Assembly (NCBI GenBank): GCA_017436575.1
Contig: JAFSCU010000001.1
Span: forward strand, 1 to 64,000
Source: Oscillospiraceae bacterium
GTDB taxonomy: Bacteria > Bacillota > Clostridia > Oscillospirales > Ruminococcaceae
Length of the DNA: 64,000 nt
Direction: 5' to 3'
Each line of letters begins with the position of its first letter. Position 1 is the stretch's first letter. A model generated the notes under the pieces. That model had not been told where the DNA came from, searched no databases, and saw only the letters and a program-made list of their open reading frames with translations. Made by a program: the position numbers and the translations under genes. This document shows positions 43,025-51,175 of this stretch, piece after piece.

Positions 43025-46000
43025 TTAAGCTTTTGCAACTGTAAATGTTACGTTTTCGCCGTTAACATCCCACTGTTTTGTGTAGCCTTCGCCGGCGGCA
43101 AATTCTACAGAAACAGCCAGTACGTTTTCTGCGATAACAGCCTGGTTTGCTTTTACGATTTGGGCAATTTTTTCATTTTCTGTTACATATACTCTGATAT
43201 TGTCTGTAACATTGAAATCAGCTTCTTTTCTCATTGTCTGCAGTTTGGAAATGATTTCACGCACAAAACCTTCTTCCAGCAATTCTGGAGTGATATGTGT
43301 ATCCAGAGCAACGATGATGTTGTTGTCAGACACTGATTCAAAGCCTTCTGTCTGTTTTGTTTCAATCAACAGGTCTTCTGCACCCAGCTGGATTTCACCT
43401 GTGGAAACTGTGATGGAAACATAGCCGTCTTTGTCCAGCTGTGCTTTTGCAGCAGAGCCGTCCAGTGACATAAGGGCATTGCGGATTTCGCCAATCAGTT
43501 TGCCGTATTTTGGACCCAGTGTTTTCAGCTGTGGTTTGAATGTGTAGCTGATGTAGCCGGAAGCATCAGAAATTTCTTCAACTTCTTTTACATTCAGTTC
43601 TTCTGCCAGGATAGCTTTGTAGTAATCGTTCAGATGTCTGTCTGCCTTGATAAACAGTTTAGCCAGAGGCTGACGGTTTTTGATGTTGGATGCATTTCTT
43701 GCAGCGCGTGCCAGAGTAGATGCTTCCAGTACCAGTGCCATATCTGCTTCCAGTTCAGCATCAATCATAGATTCGTCGCATACAGGGAATGCGCACAGGT
43801 GGATAGATTCAGGGGCAGATGCATCGTTTGTGCGAACAAGGTTCTGATAGATAGCTTCTGTCATGAATGGAATCATAGGAGCAGCAACTTTTGACAGTGT
43901 AACGAGCACTGTATGCAGTGTCATGTAAGCGTTTACTTTATCCTGTTCCATACCTTTTGCCCAGAAACGTTCTCTTGTGCGGCGAACATACCAGTTGGAC
44001 ATATCGTCTACAAATTCCTGCAGAACTCTGCTTGCTTCTGGAATCTGATAGTTGGCAAGGAAATTGTCAACATCTTTTATCATACTGTTCATTCTGGAGA
44101 GAATCCATCTGTCCATTACAGGCAGTTTTTCATAGTCCAGAGTGTATTTAGTATGGTCAAATTCATCAATATCAGCATACAGCACAAAGAATGCGTAAAC
44201 ATTCCACAGTGTGCCCAGGAATTTTCTCTGATATTCAACAACAGCTTTGTCGTGAAAACGGTTTGGCAGCCATGGTGCGCTGTTTGCATAGAAGTACCAG
44301 CGGATAGCGTCTGCACCAAAGGATTCCAGTGCATCGAATGGGTCAACTGCATTGCCTTTTGACTTGGACATTTTCTGACCGTTGGCATCCTGTACATGAC
44401 CCAGAACGATTACATTTTCAAATGGTGCATTGTTGAACAGCAGTGTGGAAATAGCCAGCAGTGAGTAGAACCAGCCACGTGTCTGGTCAACAGCTTCGGA
44501 AATGAACTGTGCCGGGAACTGGCTTTCAAACACTTCTTTGTTTTCAAATGGATAGTGGTGCTGTGCAAATGGCATAGAACCGGAGTCAAACCAGCAGTCG
44601 ATAACTTCAGGAACACGTTTCATCTGCTTGCCACATTCAGGACAGGTGATAGTCACATCGTCAATGTATGGGCGGTGCAGTTCAATATCATCAGGGCAAT
44701 TTGGAGACATTTCTTTCAGTTCTGCAATGCTGCCGATGGCGTGCTTATGACCGCATTCACATTCCCAGATATTCAGTGGAGTGCCCCAGTATCTGTTACG
44801 GGAGATACCCCAGTCCTGAACATTTTCCAGCCAGTCGCCAAAACGGCCTTTACCGATGGACTGTGGAATCCAGTTGATTGTGTTGTTGTTGCGGATAAGG
44901 TCTTCTTTAACTTCTGTCATTTTAATAAACCAGGAGTCTCTTGCATAGTAGAGCAGCGGTGTATCGCAACGCCAGCAGTGTGGATAGCTGTGTTCGTATT
45001 TAGGTGCAGCAAACAGTTTGCCGCTTTCACGCAGGTCTTTGATGATTTCAGGGTCAGCATCTTTTACAAACATGCCTGCCCATTTTGTTTCGGCTGTCAT
45101 TTCACCTTTCTGGTCAACCAGCTGTACCAGCGGCAAACCATAGCGGCGGCCTACCTGGGCGTCGTCTTCACCGAATGCAGGTGCAATATGAACAACACCT
45201 GTACCGTCTGTAAGTGTTACATAGTCAGCACATGTAACATAGAAACATTTTTCTTTTGTTGTAAAGAAGTTCCACAGTGGTTCGTATTCTTTGTATTCCA
45301 GGTCTTTACCTGTATAGCTTTCCAGCACTTCGTATTTGCCTTCGCCCAGGTGCACATCGCACAGAGCTTTTGCAAGATAGAATACATCGCCATCTTCTGT
45401 TTTAACTTTTACATATTCTTCTTTTGGGTTAACACACAGGGCAACGTTTGAAGGCAGTGTCCATGGTGTAGTTGTCCATGCAAGGATATATGCATCTTCG
45501 TCTTTTACTTTGAATTTTGCGATTGCAGAGCGTTCTTTTACATCTTTGTAACCCTGTGCAACTTCGTGGCTGGACAGAGGTGTGCCACAGCGTGGGCAGT
45601 AAGGAACAATTTTAAAGCCTTTGTAAAGCAGGCCTTTGTTCCAGATTTCTTTCAAAGCCCACCATTCACTTTCAATAAAGTCGTTTTCGTATGTTACGTA
45701 TGGGTTTTCCATATCAGCCCAGAAACCTACTGTGCCGGAAAAGTCTTCCCACATGCCTTTGTACTGCCATACGCTTTCTTTACACAGTTTGATAAATGGT
45801 TCCAGACCGTATGCTTCAATCTGTTCTTTACCGTTGATACCGATATTTTTTTCTACTTCCAGTTCTACCGGCAGACCGTGTGTATCCCAGCCTGCTTTTC
45901 TTGGTACAAATTCACCTTTCATTGTGTGGTATCTTGGAATCATATCCTTGATAACACGGGTGAGAACATGGCCGATATGAGGTTTGCCGTTGGCTGTTGG

Positions 46001-46141
46001 CGGACCGTCATAGAATGTGTAAGTAGGGCCCTGTTTTGTCCGTTCCATAGATTTTTCAAAAATCTTGTTTTCGTTCCAGAACTGTTCAACCTCTTTTTCT
46101 CTTGCTACAAAATTAAGGTCGGTTGGCACTTTTTTGTACAT
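43025..46141 (-). CDS. ileS: Isoleucyl-tRNA synthetase (type 2-like)
   Basis: Charges tRNA-Ile. About 1038 aa. HIGH motif in GKPHIGHVLTRV, KMSKS in GQKMSKSKGNAVDP, and the editing-domain region TTPWTLPSN. The N-terminus (VPTDLNFVAREKEVEQFWNENKIF) and the overall length resemble the eukaryote-like type 2 IleS, which tends to tolerate mupirocin better than type 1. The start is the Met of MYKKVPTDLNF after GGAGG; the longer frame runs into the T-box. Controlled by the upstream T-box. Confidence 0.96.
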   Translation of the reverse strand: MYKKVPTDLNFVAREKEVEQFWNENKIFEKSMERTKQGPTYTFYDGPPTANGKPHIGHVLTRVIKDMIPRYHTMKGEFVPRKAGWDTHGLPVELEVEKNIGINGKEQIEAYGLEPFIKLCKESVWQYKGMWEDFSGTVGFWADMENPYVTYENDFIESEWWALKEIWNKGLLYKGFKIVPYCPRCGTPLSSHEVAQGYKDVKERSAIAKFKVKDEDAYILAWTTTPWTLPSNVALCVNPKEEYVKVKTEDGDVFYLAKALCDVHLGEGKYEVLESYTGKDLEYKEYEPLWNFFTTKEKCFYVTCADYVTLTDGTGVVHIAPAFGEDDAQVGRRYGLPLVQLVDQKGEMTAETKWAGMFVKDADPEIIKDLRESGKLFAAPKYEHSYPHCWRCDTPLLYYARDSWFIKMTEVKEDLIRNNNTINWIPQSIGKGRFGDWLENVQDWGISRNRYWGTPLNIWECECGHKHAIGSIAELKEMSPNCPDDIELHRPYIDDVTITCPECGKQMKRVPEVIDCWFDSGSMPFAQHHYPFENKEVFESQFPAQFISEAVDQTRGWFYSLLAISTLLFNNAPFENVIVLGHVQDANGQKMSKSKGNAVDPFDALESFGADAIRWYFYANSAPWLPNRFHDKAVVEYQRKFLGTLWNVYAFFVLYADIDEFDHTKYTLDYEKLPVMDRWILSRMNSMIKDVDNFLANYQIPEASRVLQEFVDDMSNWYVRRTRERFWAKGMEQDKVNAYMTLHTVLVTLSKVAAPMIPFMTEAIYQNLVRTNDASAPESIHLCAFPVCDESMIDAELEADMALVLEASTLARAARNASNIKNRQPLAKLFIKADRHLNDYYKAILAEELNVKEVEEISDASGYISYTFKPQLKTLGPKYGKLIGEIRNALMSLDGSAAKAQLDKDGYVSITVSTGEIQLGAEDLLIETKQTEGFESVSDNNIIVALDTHITPELLEEGFVREIISKLQTMRKEADFNVTDNIRVYVTENEKIAQIVKANQAVIAENVLAVSVEFAAGEGYTKQWDVNGENVTFTVAKA

Positions 46142-46149
46142 TTTTGATT

Positions 46150-46510
46150 TTCCTCCTTGATGGTTTTGTTGCATAGATAAAAACAAAAACCCCCATCCTG
46201 CATAACAGGACAAGGGCATATAATAACACCTTTGTTTAACCACCTATTACAACATACAGATAATATGTCTTTCTTCTAACGGGGAAACACCGGAGAGGCT
46301 TAATAGTTGCCGTTCAGCCCACAGCTCGGAAGTGATATTCCCTATTCCGGTACTTTTGCATGGCTTTCACCGTTCCACACTCGCTGTCAATTTCCCACTG
46401 GAAAAGGTACTGTCTTCGTCACAGCCTTTGATAGTTGTTATAAAACTGAACTGCCACGGACAGCACATAGCTTTGCCGTGACGCTTTGCGTGTAAATACA
46501 ACAGTTCAAT
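46150..46510 (-). promoter_or_regulatory. T-box riboswitch of ileS (specifier AUC)
   Basis: On the minus strand: the AG-bulge motif GACGAAGACAGTA (46408-46420), a distal loop GGAACGGTGAAAGCC, a specifier loop GGGAATATCACTTCCGAGC with the Ile codon ATC at 46334-46336, and a T-box-like AGGTGGTTAA (46236-46245) whose UGGU fits an ACCA tRNA end. A terminator CCCTTGTCCTG / CAGGATGGGGG with TTTTTG follows. The T-box core departs from the common AGGGTGGNACCGCG. Uncharged tRNA-Ile should allow read-through. Confidence 0.88.
46188..46217 (-). terminator. T-box-controlled terminator of ileS
   Basis: Stem CCCTTGTCCTG / CAGGATGGGGG with loop TTATG, then TTTTTGTTTTT on the minus strand. Confidence 0.88.
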
Positions 46511-46516
46511 ATAAAA

Positions 46517-46545
46517 ATAATATAATATTTTTATATAAAAGTCAA
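46517..46545 (-). promoter_or_regulatory. Promoter of ileS leader
   Basis: TTGACT and TATTAT with a 17-base spacer on the minus strand, just before the T-box. Confidence 0.7.
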
Positions 46546-46619
46546 GGGTGGCAGACAGGTATTGATTAGTTAAAAATATAGTGTAAAATATAAATATAAA
46601 CAAAAAGTCAGGTGATAAT

Positions 46620-47429
46620 ATGTATAATAAAATTCTGCTTATCGGTGATATGGTTTCTGCCTGCAAAGTGGCACTTTCTGCTATGATGCCTGTGCTGGCA
46701 CACAAAAAACACAGTGTGTATACCCTGCCAACTGCAATTGTTTCCAACACTTTCGGCTATAAAAAGGTGGCACAGGTTTCCACAGGTGACTATGTAAAAA
46801 ATTCCATTGATGCCTGGAAAGAACTGGGATTTGAGTATGATGCTGTTTTTGTGGGGTATGTAACAGACAAAGACCAGGCAAAAGCAATAATTGATTACTG
46901 TAAAGAGCTGAAAGAAAAAGGTGTAAAAATCTTTCACGACCCTATTATGGGCGAAAAGTGCCATCTGTACTGGGGTATAGGTGATGAGGTTGCGGAAATC
47001 CACAAAGAACTGTTACCGCTGACAGACTACACTTTCCCAAGCTGGACAGAGGCCGCATATCTTACAGGCAGGGATTTTTCAGATGACAACTCAACAGAAG
47101 AAGAAATTTTTGCCATTATAGACGACCTTGTAAAAATGGGGGCAAAAAATATAGCAATTTCCAGCTGTATCGCAGATGGCAAAGACTACATAGCAATATA
47201 TGACCATAGTAAAAAATCAAAACAGCTGTTGCCATACGAAAGAATACCTGTAAAAATCGGTGGCACAGGGGATGTGTTCAGTGCAATGATTATGGCAGAT
47301 GTTATGGACGGCATTGATTTTGCCGCTGCTGTGCAAGGTACTGTAACCAGCATTTACACAATGATAAGCCTTGAAAAAGACAAGGAAGAAAAACTGAGAG
47401 GTCTTGATTTGGAAAGACTATTGGAATAA
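46620..47429 (+). CDS. Pyridoxamine/pyridoxal kinase-like protein (ribokinase family)
   Basis: 269 aa of the ribokinase superfamily, PdxK/PdxY branch. It has IGGTGDVFSAMIMA, the anion-hole/catalytic Asp motif, and an FHDPIMGE metal-site region. Probably phosphorylates a B6 vitamer, but the N-terminus lacks the usual SxVxxGxVGN pattern (VSACKVALSAMMP), so another hydroxymethyl pyrimidine/pyridine substrate is possible. AGGTG precedes the ATG. A second kinase of this kind lies at 49192. Confidence 0.8.
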   Translation: MYNKILLIGDMVSACKVALSAMMPVLAHKKHSVYTLPTAIVSNTFGYKKVAQVSTGDYVKNSIDAWKELGFEYDAVFVGYVTDKDQAKAIIDYCKELKEKGVKIFHDPIMGEKCHLYWGIGDEVAEIHKELLPLTDYTFPSWTEAAYLTGRDFSDDNSTEEEIFAIIDDLVKMGAKNIAISSCIADGKDYIAIYDHSKKSKQLLPYERIPVKIGGTGDVFSAMIMADVMDGIDFAAAVQGTVTSIYTMISLEKDKEEKLRGLDLERLLE

Positions 47430-47434
47430 AAAAT

Positions 47435-47464
47435 ACCCCTGACTGCTACAGTCAGGGGTTTTGT
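47435..47464. terminator. Bidirectional terminator
   Basis: CCCCTGACTG-CTA-CAGTCAGGGG followed by TTTTG. Between the kinase gene and the convergent hydrolase gene. Confidence 0.9.
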
Positions 47465-47465
47465 A

Positions 47466-48401
47466 CTATTCAGTTACAGTTTTTATCCAGCCTGCAATAT
47501 CTGCAATTACATTTTCGCCTATATGCTGCTCTGTATTATATTCCTGCTTTGCTTTTGAAATAAGGCCATAAACAGAATTTACAAAGGCATGGTTCAGATT
47601 TTCGTACAGTTTGAAGGTTACATTGTCTCTGTCTTTGAGTATTTCTTTGTACATAACAAAATCCACATCTGCTTTTACCTGAAAATCTTTTGCCCCCTGC
47701 ATAATCAGCATTGGTTTATGATTTTCTGCCAGATATTCTGCCACTGTCGGCTGGCCCATATCTTTAAAGTAATATGCTGTAGTGCCATTGCCGATTTTTA
47801 TCTTCTTGGCTTCTTCATCAGACAAATCATACATACCGTCAAATTTTTTCAGCATTTTGTTTATACTGCCGGATGCAATTTTTCTCAGAATAGGATTCAT
47901 CTGGTCAAGGTTTTCAGCCAGCTGTTCTTTCATTACATCTTCCAGACGGCGTGGTGTACCTGCCATAATTATAAGTCCATGGTAATCACCACCTTCAGCA
48001 TCTATACGTGGTGCCAGTGTACCGCCCATACTGTGACCTATCACAAACACCTTACTGCTGTCAATACGGCTGTCTGACTTTAAAAGCTGTGTTGCAAGAA
48101 CAGCATCGTCAATGGTTTCTTCTTTGGCAGTAATTGTCAGATTTTTATCCCTTACCATTTTCAGTCCGTGGACAAAAGACCTTTTGTCATAGCGGATTGA
48201 AGCAACCCCATGGCGTGCAAGACCCTCTGCAATATCTTTGAATGGTGTAAGTTTGCCTACTTTTTCATCCATATTACTGCTGCCAGAGCCGTGAATCAGC
48301 ACAACAGCAGGCACAGGTACAGAAAGGTTATCCGGCAAAGTAAGTACACCCTTCAGAGGGTATTTTGTGCCTTCACCAATTAGTATATTTTCTGCCAACA
48401 T
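47466..48401 (-). CDS. Alpha/beta hydrolase (esterase-like)
   Basis: 311 aa with the alpha/beta hydrolase features IHGSGSS (oxyanion loop), the nucleophile elbow GHSMGG, a helical cap (about 155-225) and the catalytic His in NLNHAF. Related to YqkD/Fae-type hydrolases by general feel; substrate unknown. No signal peptide. GGAGA precedes the ATG. It follows the YbjQ-like gene in the same direction. Confidence 0.88.
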   Translation of the reverse strand: MLAENILIGEGTKYPLKGVLTLPDNLSVPVPAVVLIHGSGSSNMDEKVGKLTPFKDIAEGLARHGVASIRYDKRSFVHGLKMVRDKNLTITAKEETIDDAVLATQLLKSDSRIDSSKVFVIGHSMGGTLAPRIDAEGGDYHGLIIMAGTPRRLEDVMKEQLAENLDQMNPILRKIASGSINKMLKKFDGMYDLSDEEAKKIKIGNGTTAYYFKDMGQPTVAEYLAENHKPMLIMQGAKDFQVKADVDFVMYKEILKDRDNVTFKLYENLNHAFVNSVYGLISKAKQEYNTEQHIGENVIADIAGWIKTVTE

Positions 48402-48417
48402 AAAATCGTCTCCGTTT

Positions 48418-48729
48418 TTATTTGAATTTTACAGCAGTACCGTAGGCCATTACTTCTGCGGCGCCCGCCATAACTGATGCAGAGGCATAGCGTATATTCA
48501 CAATGGCATCTGCACCCAGTGCCTGGGCTTCTTCAACCATACGTTTTGTCGCCAGTGCACGGGCTTCGTTCATCATTTCATTGTAACTTGTCAGTTCGCC
48601 ACCAACCAGAGTTTTAAAACCTGCACCTATGTCTTTACCCAGGTGTTTAGTCTGGATAGTGCTGCCTTTTACAAGGCCCAGCATTTCCAGTTCTTTGCCT
48701 GCAATGTAATCAGTATTTACTAAGATCAT
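48418..48729 (-). CDS. YbjQ/UPF0145 family protein
   Basis: 103 aa of the YbjQ family (PF01906, called heavy-metal binding but unproven): GLVKGSTIQTKH, LVGGELTSYNEMMNEARALATKRM and ADAIVNIRYASASV. I start at the second in-frame Met, 6 nt after AAAGGGTG. The 5' end overlaps the small membrane protein gene by 20 bases, so the two are coupled and share the palindromic operator. Confidence 0.9.
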   Translation of the reverse strand: MILVNTDYIAGKELEMLGLVKGSTIQTKHLGKDIGAGFKTLVGGELTSYNEMMNEARALATKRMVEEAQALGADAIVNIRYASASVMAGAAEVMAYGTAVKFK

Positions 48730-48934
48730 CGTTTTCACCCTTTCTGATTTCTTTTATTCTTTCAATAAGTACGCAAACCATTGTAATTATCATAACCACA
48801 GGAATCGCAATAAAGACAAGCCTTGCCACCAGTGGCATATCGTCTATCAGCGTGCCCATATAACCGTAAAAAACAAAGTACAGTATAAAAAGCACTGCTA
48901 TAACTATTGGTGCTATATACGGATTTTTCTTCAT
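48710..48934 (-). CDS. Small two-span membrane protein
   Basis: 74 aa with two hydrophobic segments (IAPIVIAVLFILYFVFYGY and LVFIAIPVVMIITMVCVLI) and a basic/acidic cytoplasmic tail. Family not recognised. AAGGAGA precedes the ATG. First gene of the unit with ybjQ-like, under a strong promoter with a perfect palindrome. Confidence 0.75.
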   Translation of the reverse strand: MKKNPYIAPIVIAVLFILYFVFYGYMGTLIDDMPLVARLVFIAIPVVMIITMVCVLIERIKEIRKGENDDLSKY

Positions 48935-48946
48935 TGTTGTCTCCTT

Positions 48947-48999
48947 GTATTTAGATAATTATCTAAATACATTATATATTATAATAAAAGCTTTGTCAA
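48947..48999 (-). promoter_or_regulatory. Strong promoter with perfect 24-bp palindromic operator
   Basis: On the minus strand TTGACA (48994-48999) and TATAAT (48971-48976) are exactly 17 bases apart. Immediately downstream lies a perfect 24-base palindrome (48947-48970, core TTAGATAATTATCTAA) covering the start site. AAGGAG follows within a few bases, so the leader is very short. The style fits a MarR-type repressor site; the regulator is not adjacent. Confidence 0.85.
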
Positions 49000-49001
49000 C
49001 A

Positions 49002-49039
49002 AAAACAGTCTGTTTTCACAAACAGGCTGTTTTGTTTTT
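49002..49039. terminator. Terminator-like hairpin in a divergent gap
   Basis: AAAACAGTCTGTTT and AAACAGGCTGTTTT pair, followed by TTTTGTTTTT-type T-run on the plus strand. Both flanking genes point away from it, which is unusual. It could be an attenuator for the pdxK-like operon if transcription starts before it. Confidence 0.55.
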
Positions 49040-49084
49040 ATGCAGTCAAAACGGGATTATTCACGGTTTGTTAACAAGTTTTAA

Positions 49085-49157
49085 TATGAAATATTAACAT
49101 TTCGATTTATGAAATATTCTTAATTTACATAAACACAAAGATTCAAACACAAAGATT
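49085..49157 (+). promoter_or_regulatory. Two pairs of direct repeats upstream of the pdxK-like operon
   Basis: TATGAAATATT at 49085-49095 and 49108-49118; AAACACAAAGATT at 49131-49143 and 49145-49157 (14-base period). They may be sites for a MocR/PdxR-type regulator, which often uses direct repeats; that is inference. Confidence 0.45.
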
Positions 49158-49191
49158 TATTACAATAAATTCAGTGAACAGAGGTGTGATT

Positions 49192-50031
49192 ATGAGCTAT
49201 AAAAGGATACTTACAGTGCAGGATATTTCCTGTGCGGGGCAATGCTCGCTGACGGTGGCATTGCCGGTTTTATCAGTATGCGGAATAGAGACAGCTGTAC
49301 TGCCCTGCAGTCTGCTGTCAAACCATACAACCGGTTTTGACGATTATTCTTTCAGGGATTTATCAGAAGATATGGCAGATATACGCCGTCAGTGGAGTGC
49401 ACAGAACATAAAATTTTCTGCTGTTTATTCGGGATATATGGGTAATAAAAACCAGTTGCAACAGCTGAAAAGTATTATGGAAAACTGCCTGGAAACCGAT
49501 GCTGTAAAAATTATAGACCCGGCAATGGCTGACAACGGCAGGCTGTACCCAGGGCTTGATATTGAATTTGTAAATGAAGTAAAAAAACTGGTGGGGTCAG
49601 CAGATTATATTTTGCCCAATATAACAGAGGCATGTATGCTGACAGGGATTAAGTACAGGGAAAAATATACAGAGGACTATATAACACAACTGCTGGACGC
49701 GGTATCCCTGCTGGGCTGCAAAAATATTGTGCTGACAGGTGTTTCCTATAACAGTGACACCACAGGTATAGCCATATATGAAGACGGCCAATACAGCTAT
49801 TACTGCCATGAAAAACTGGCAAAATCTTCCCCTGGCACCGGTGATGTGTTTGCCTCAGCTTTTACAGGCGCACTGATAAACGGGCACAGCACGAAAAAAA
49901 GTGCTGCCATTGCTGCTGATTTTGTGGTGGAATGTCTGAAAGAGACTGAAAAGCACCCCGGTCACAGCTATGGTCCGGTGTTCGAACCTGTGCTGGGAAA
50001 ACTGATTGAAATGACTAAAAAAGATATATAA
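49192..50031 (+). CDS. Pyridoxamine kinase/phosphomethylpyrimidine kinase
   Basis: 279 aa, ribokinase family. The N-terminus RILTVQDISCAGQCSLTVALP, PNITEACMLTG and SSPGTGDVFASAF match PdxK-type kinases of Firmicutes, which convert pyridoxal/pyridoxine to the 5'-phosphate. AGAGGTG precedes the ATG at 49192. In an operon with a DUF436 protein and an ECF S component, pointing to vitamin B6 salvage. Confidence 0.87.
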   Translation: MSYKRILTVQDISCAGQCSLTVALPVLSVCGIETAVLPCSLLSNHTTGFDDYSFRDLSEDMADIRRQWSAQNIKFSAVYSGYMGNKNQLQQLKSIMENCLETDAVKIIDPAMADNGRLYPGLDIEFVNEVKKLVGSADYILPNITEACMLTGIKYREKYTEDYITQLLDAVSLLGCKNIVLTGVSYNSDTTGIAIYEDGQYSYYCHEKLAKSSPGTGDVFASAFTGALINGHSTKKSAAIAADFVVECLKETEKHPGHSYGPVFEPVLGKLIEMTKKDI

Positions 50032-50043
50032 GGAGAATTGAAA

Positions 50044-50589
50044 ATGAAAAACGAACTTTATATGCAGGCACGCAATCTTATGGAAGAATTTGGTGAAAAA
50101 GCCAATCTGAAAGCCGGAGATATTATGGTGGTTGGCTGTTCAACCAGTGAAATTATAGGGTCAAAAATCGGTACAAACTCCAGCCCTGAAACTGCCGAAA
50201 CTGTTTTTCAGGCAATATACAGCTACACACAGGAAAAGGGTGTGTATCTTGCTGTGCAGTGCTGTGAACATCTGAACAGGGCTATTATAGTAGAACGCAA
50301 GGCTGTGCCTTTTGCAGATGTGGTAAATGTGGTTCCACAGCCAAAAGCAGGCGGCTCTTTTGCTACACGGGCTTATGCCCATTTTGAAGACCCTGTGGCA
50401 GTAGAGGAAATCAAAGCTGATGCAGGTATAGATATCGGTCTGACACTTATTGGTATGCATCTGAAAAAGGTTGCAGTACCTGTACGCTTGGAAAACAAAA
50501 TGATAGGTGAAGCGCTGGTAGTGGCTGCCCGCACACGACCAAAATTTATTGGTGGTATAAGAGCTGTTTATAATCAACAGCTGTTATAA
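50044..50589 (+). CDS. DUF436/TIGR01440 family protein (YwlG-like)
   Basis: 181 aa of the DUF436 family, unknown function: GDIMVVGCSTSEIIGSKIGTNS, VQCCEHLNRA and VPQPKAGGS. The two adjacent Cys followed by EHLNRA are typical of the family. AAGGAG precedes the ATG. Third gene after it is an ECF S component; a role in cofactor or nucleoside-type metabolism is possible. Confidence 0.9.
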   Translation: MKNELYMQARNLMEEFGEKANLKAGDIMVVGCSTSEIIGSKIGTNSSPETAETVFQAIYSYTQEKGVYLAVQCCEHLNRAIIVERKAVPFADVVNVVPQPKAGGSFATRAYAHFEDPVAVEEIKADAGIDIGLTLIGMHLKKVAVPVRLENKMIGEALVVAARTRPKFIGGIRAVYNQQLL

Positions 50590-50613
50590 ATAAATTATAA
50601 TGGAGATATATCA

Positions 50614-51117
50614 ATGAAGGAAAAGAACTCAAGCAAAAAACTGGTGATTGCAGCTATGTTGGCCGCTCTTACCTGTGTAGCCACCATGGTTATAAAAATA
50701 CCGTCACCGCTTAACGGCTACATAAATTTAGGCGACTGCTTTGTACTGCTGGCCGGATGGACACTGCCTGTGTCTTATGGTTTTCTGTCTGCCGGCATAG
50801 GCAGTGCATTGGCTGATGTTTTCAGCGGATATGCCGCATACGCGCCTGCTACCTTTATCATCAAAGGTCTGATGGCCGTTGCAGCCGGCTACATTTTCAG
50901 AGCAATTTCAAAACACACAAATATTCTTGTGGCACGTATTATAAGCGGTATATCAGCCGAAGCAATTATGGTGGTGGGATATCTGCTATTCGAAAGTGTT
51001 TTATATGGATTTGGCCCATCGCTTGTAAATGTTGTGCCAAACTGTATTCAGGGAATTGCCGGGTTGCTGATAGGTACTGTGCTTATAAAAGTTACAGAGA
51101 ATAAAATCAATCTGTAA
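50614..51117 (+). CDS. ECF transporter S component (possible pyridoxine type)
   Basis: 167 aa with five to six hydrophobic segments and the S-component pattern KKLVIAAMLAALTCVATMVIKIPSP, NLGDCFVLLAGWTL, ADVFSGYAAYAPATFIIKGLMA. It needs a shared energizing module (EcfA/A'/T) encoded elsewhere. Being downstream of a pyridoxal kinase gene suggests import of a B6 vitamer (PdxU-type), but thiamin-precursor or another vitamin cannot be excluded. GGAGA precedes the ATG. Confidence 0.85.
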   Translation: MKEKNSSKKLVIAAMLAALTCVATMVIKIPSPLNGYINLGDCFVLLAGWTLPVSYGFLSAGIGSALADVFSGYAAYAPATFIIKGLMAVAAGYIFRAISKHTNILVARIISGISAEAIMVVGYLLFESVLYGFGPSLVNVVPNCIQGIAGLLIGTVLIKVTENKINL

Positions 51118-51131
51118 TTACGGAAAGAACC

Positions 51132-51175
51132 AAAAACCACCTGTGGTGTAAAATGCCACAGATGGTTTTGTTTTT
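51132..51175. terminator. Bidirectional terminator
   Basis: AAACCA-CCTGTGG and CCACAG-TGGTTTT form a long stem; between the ECF gene and the convergent ABC-F gene. Confidence 0.85.
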
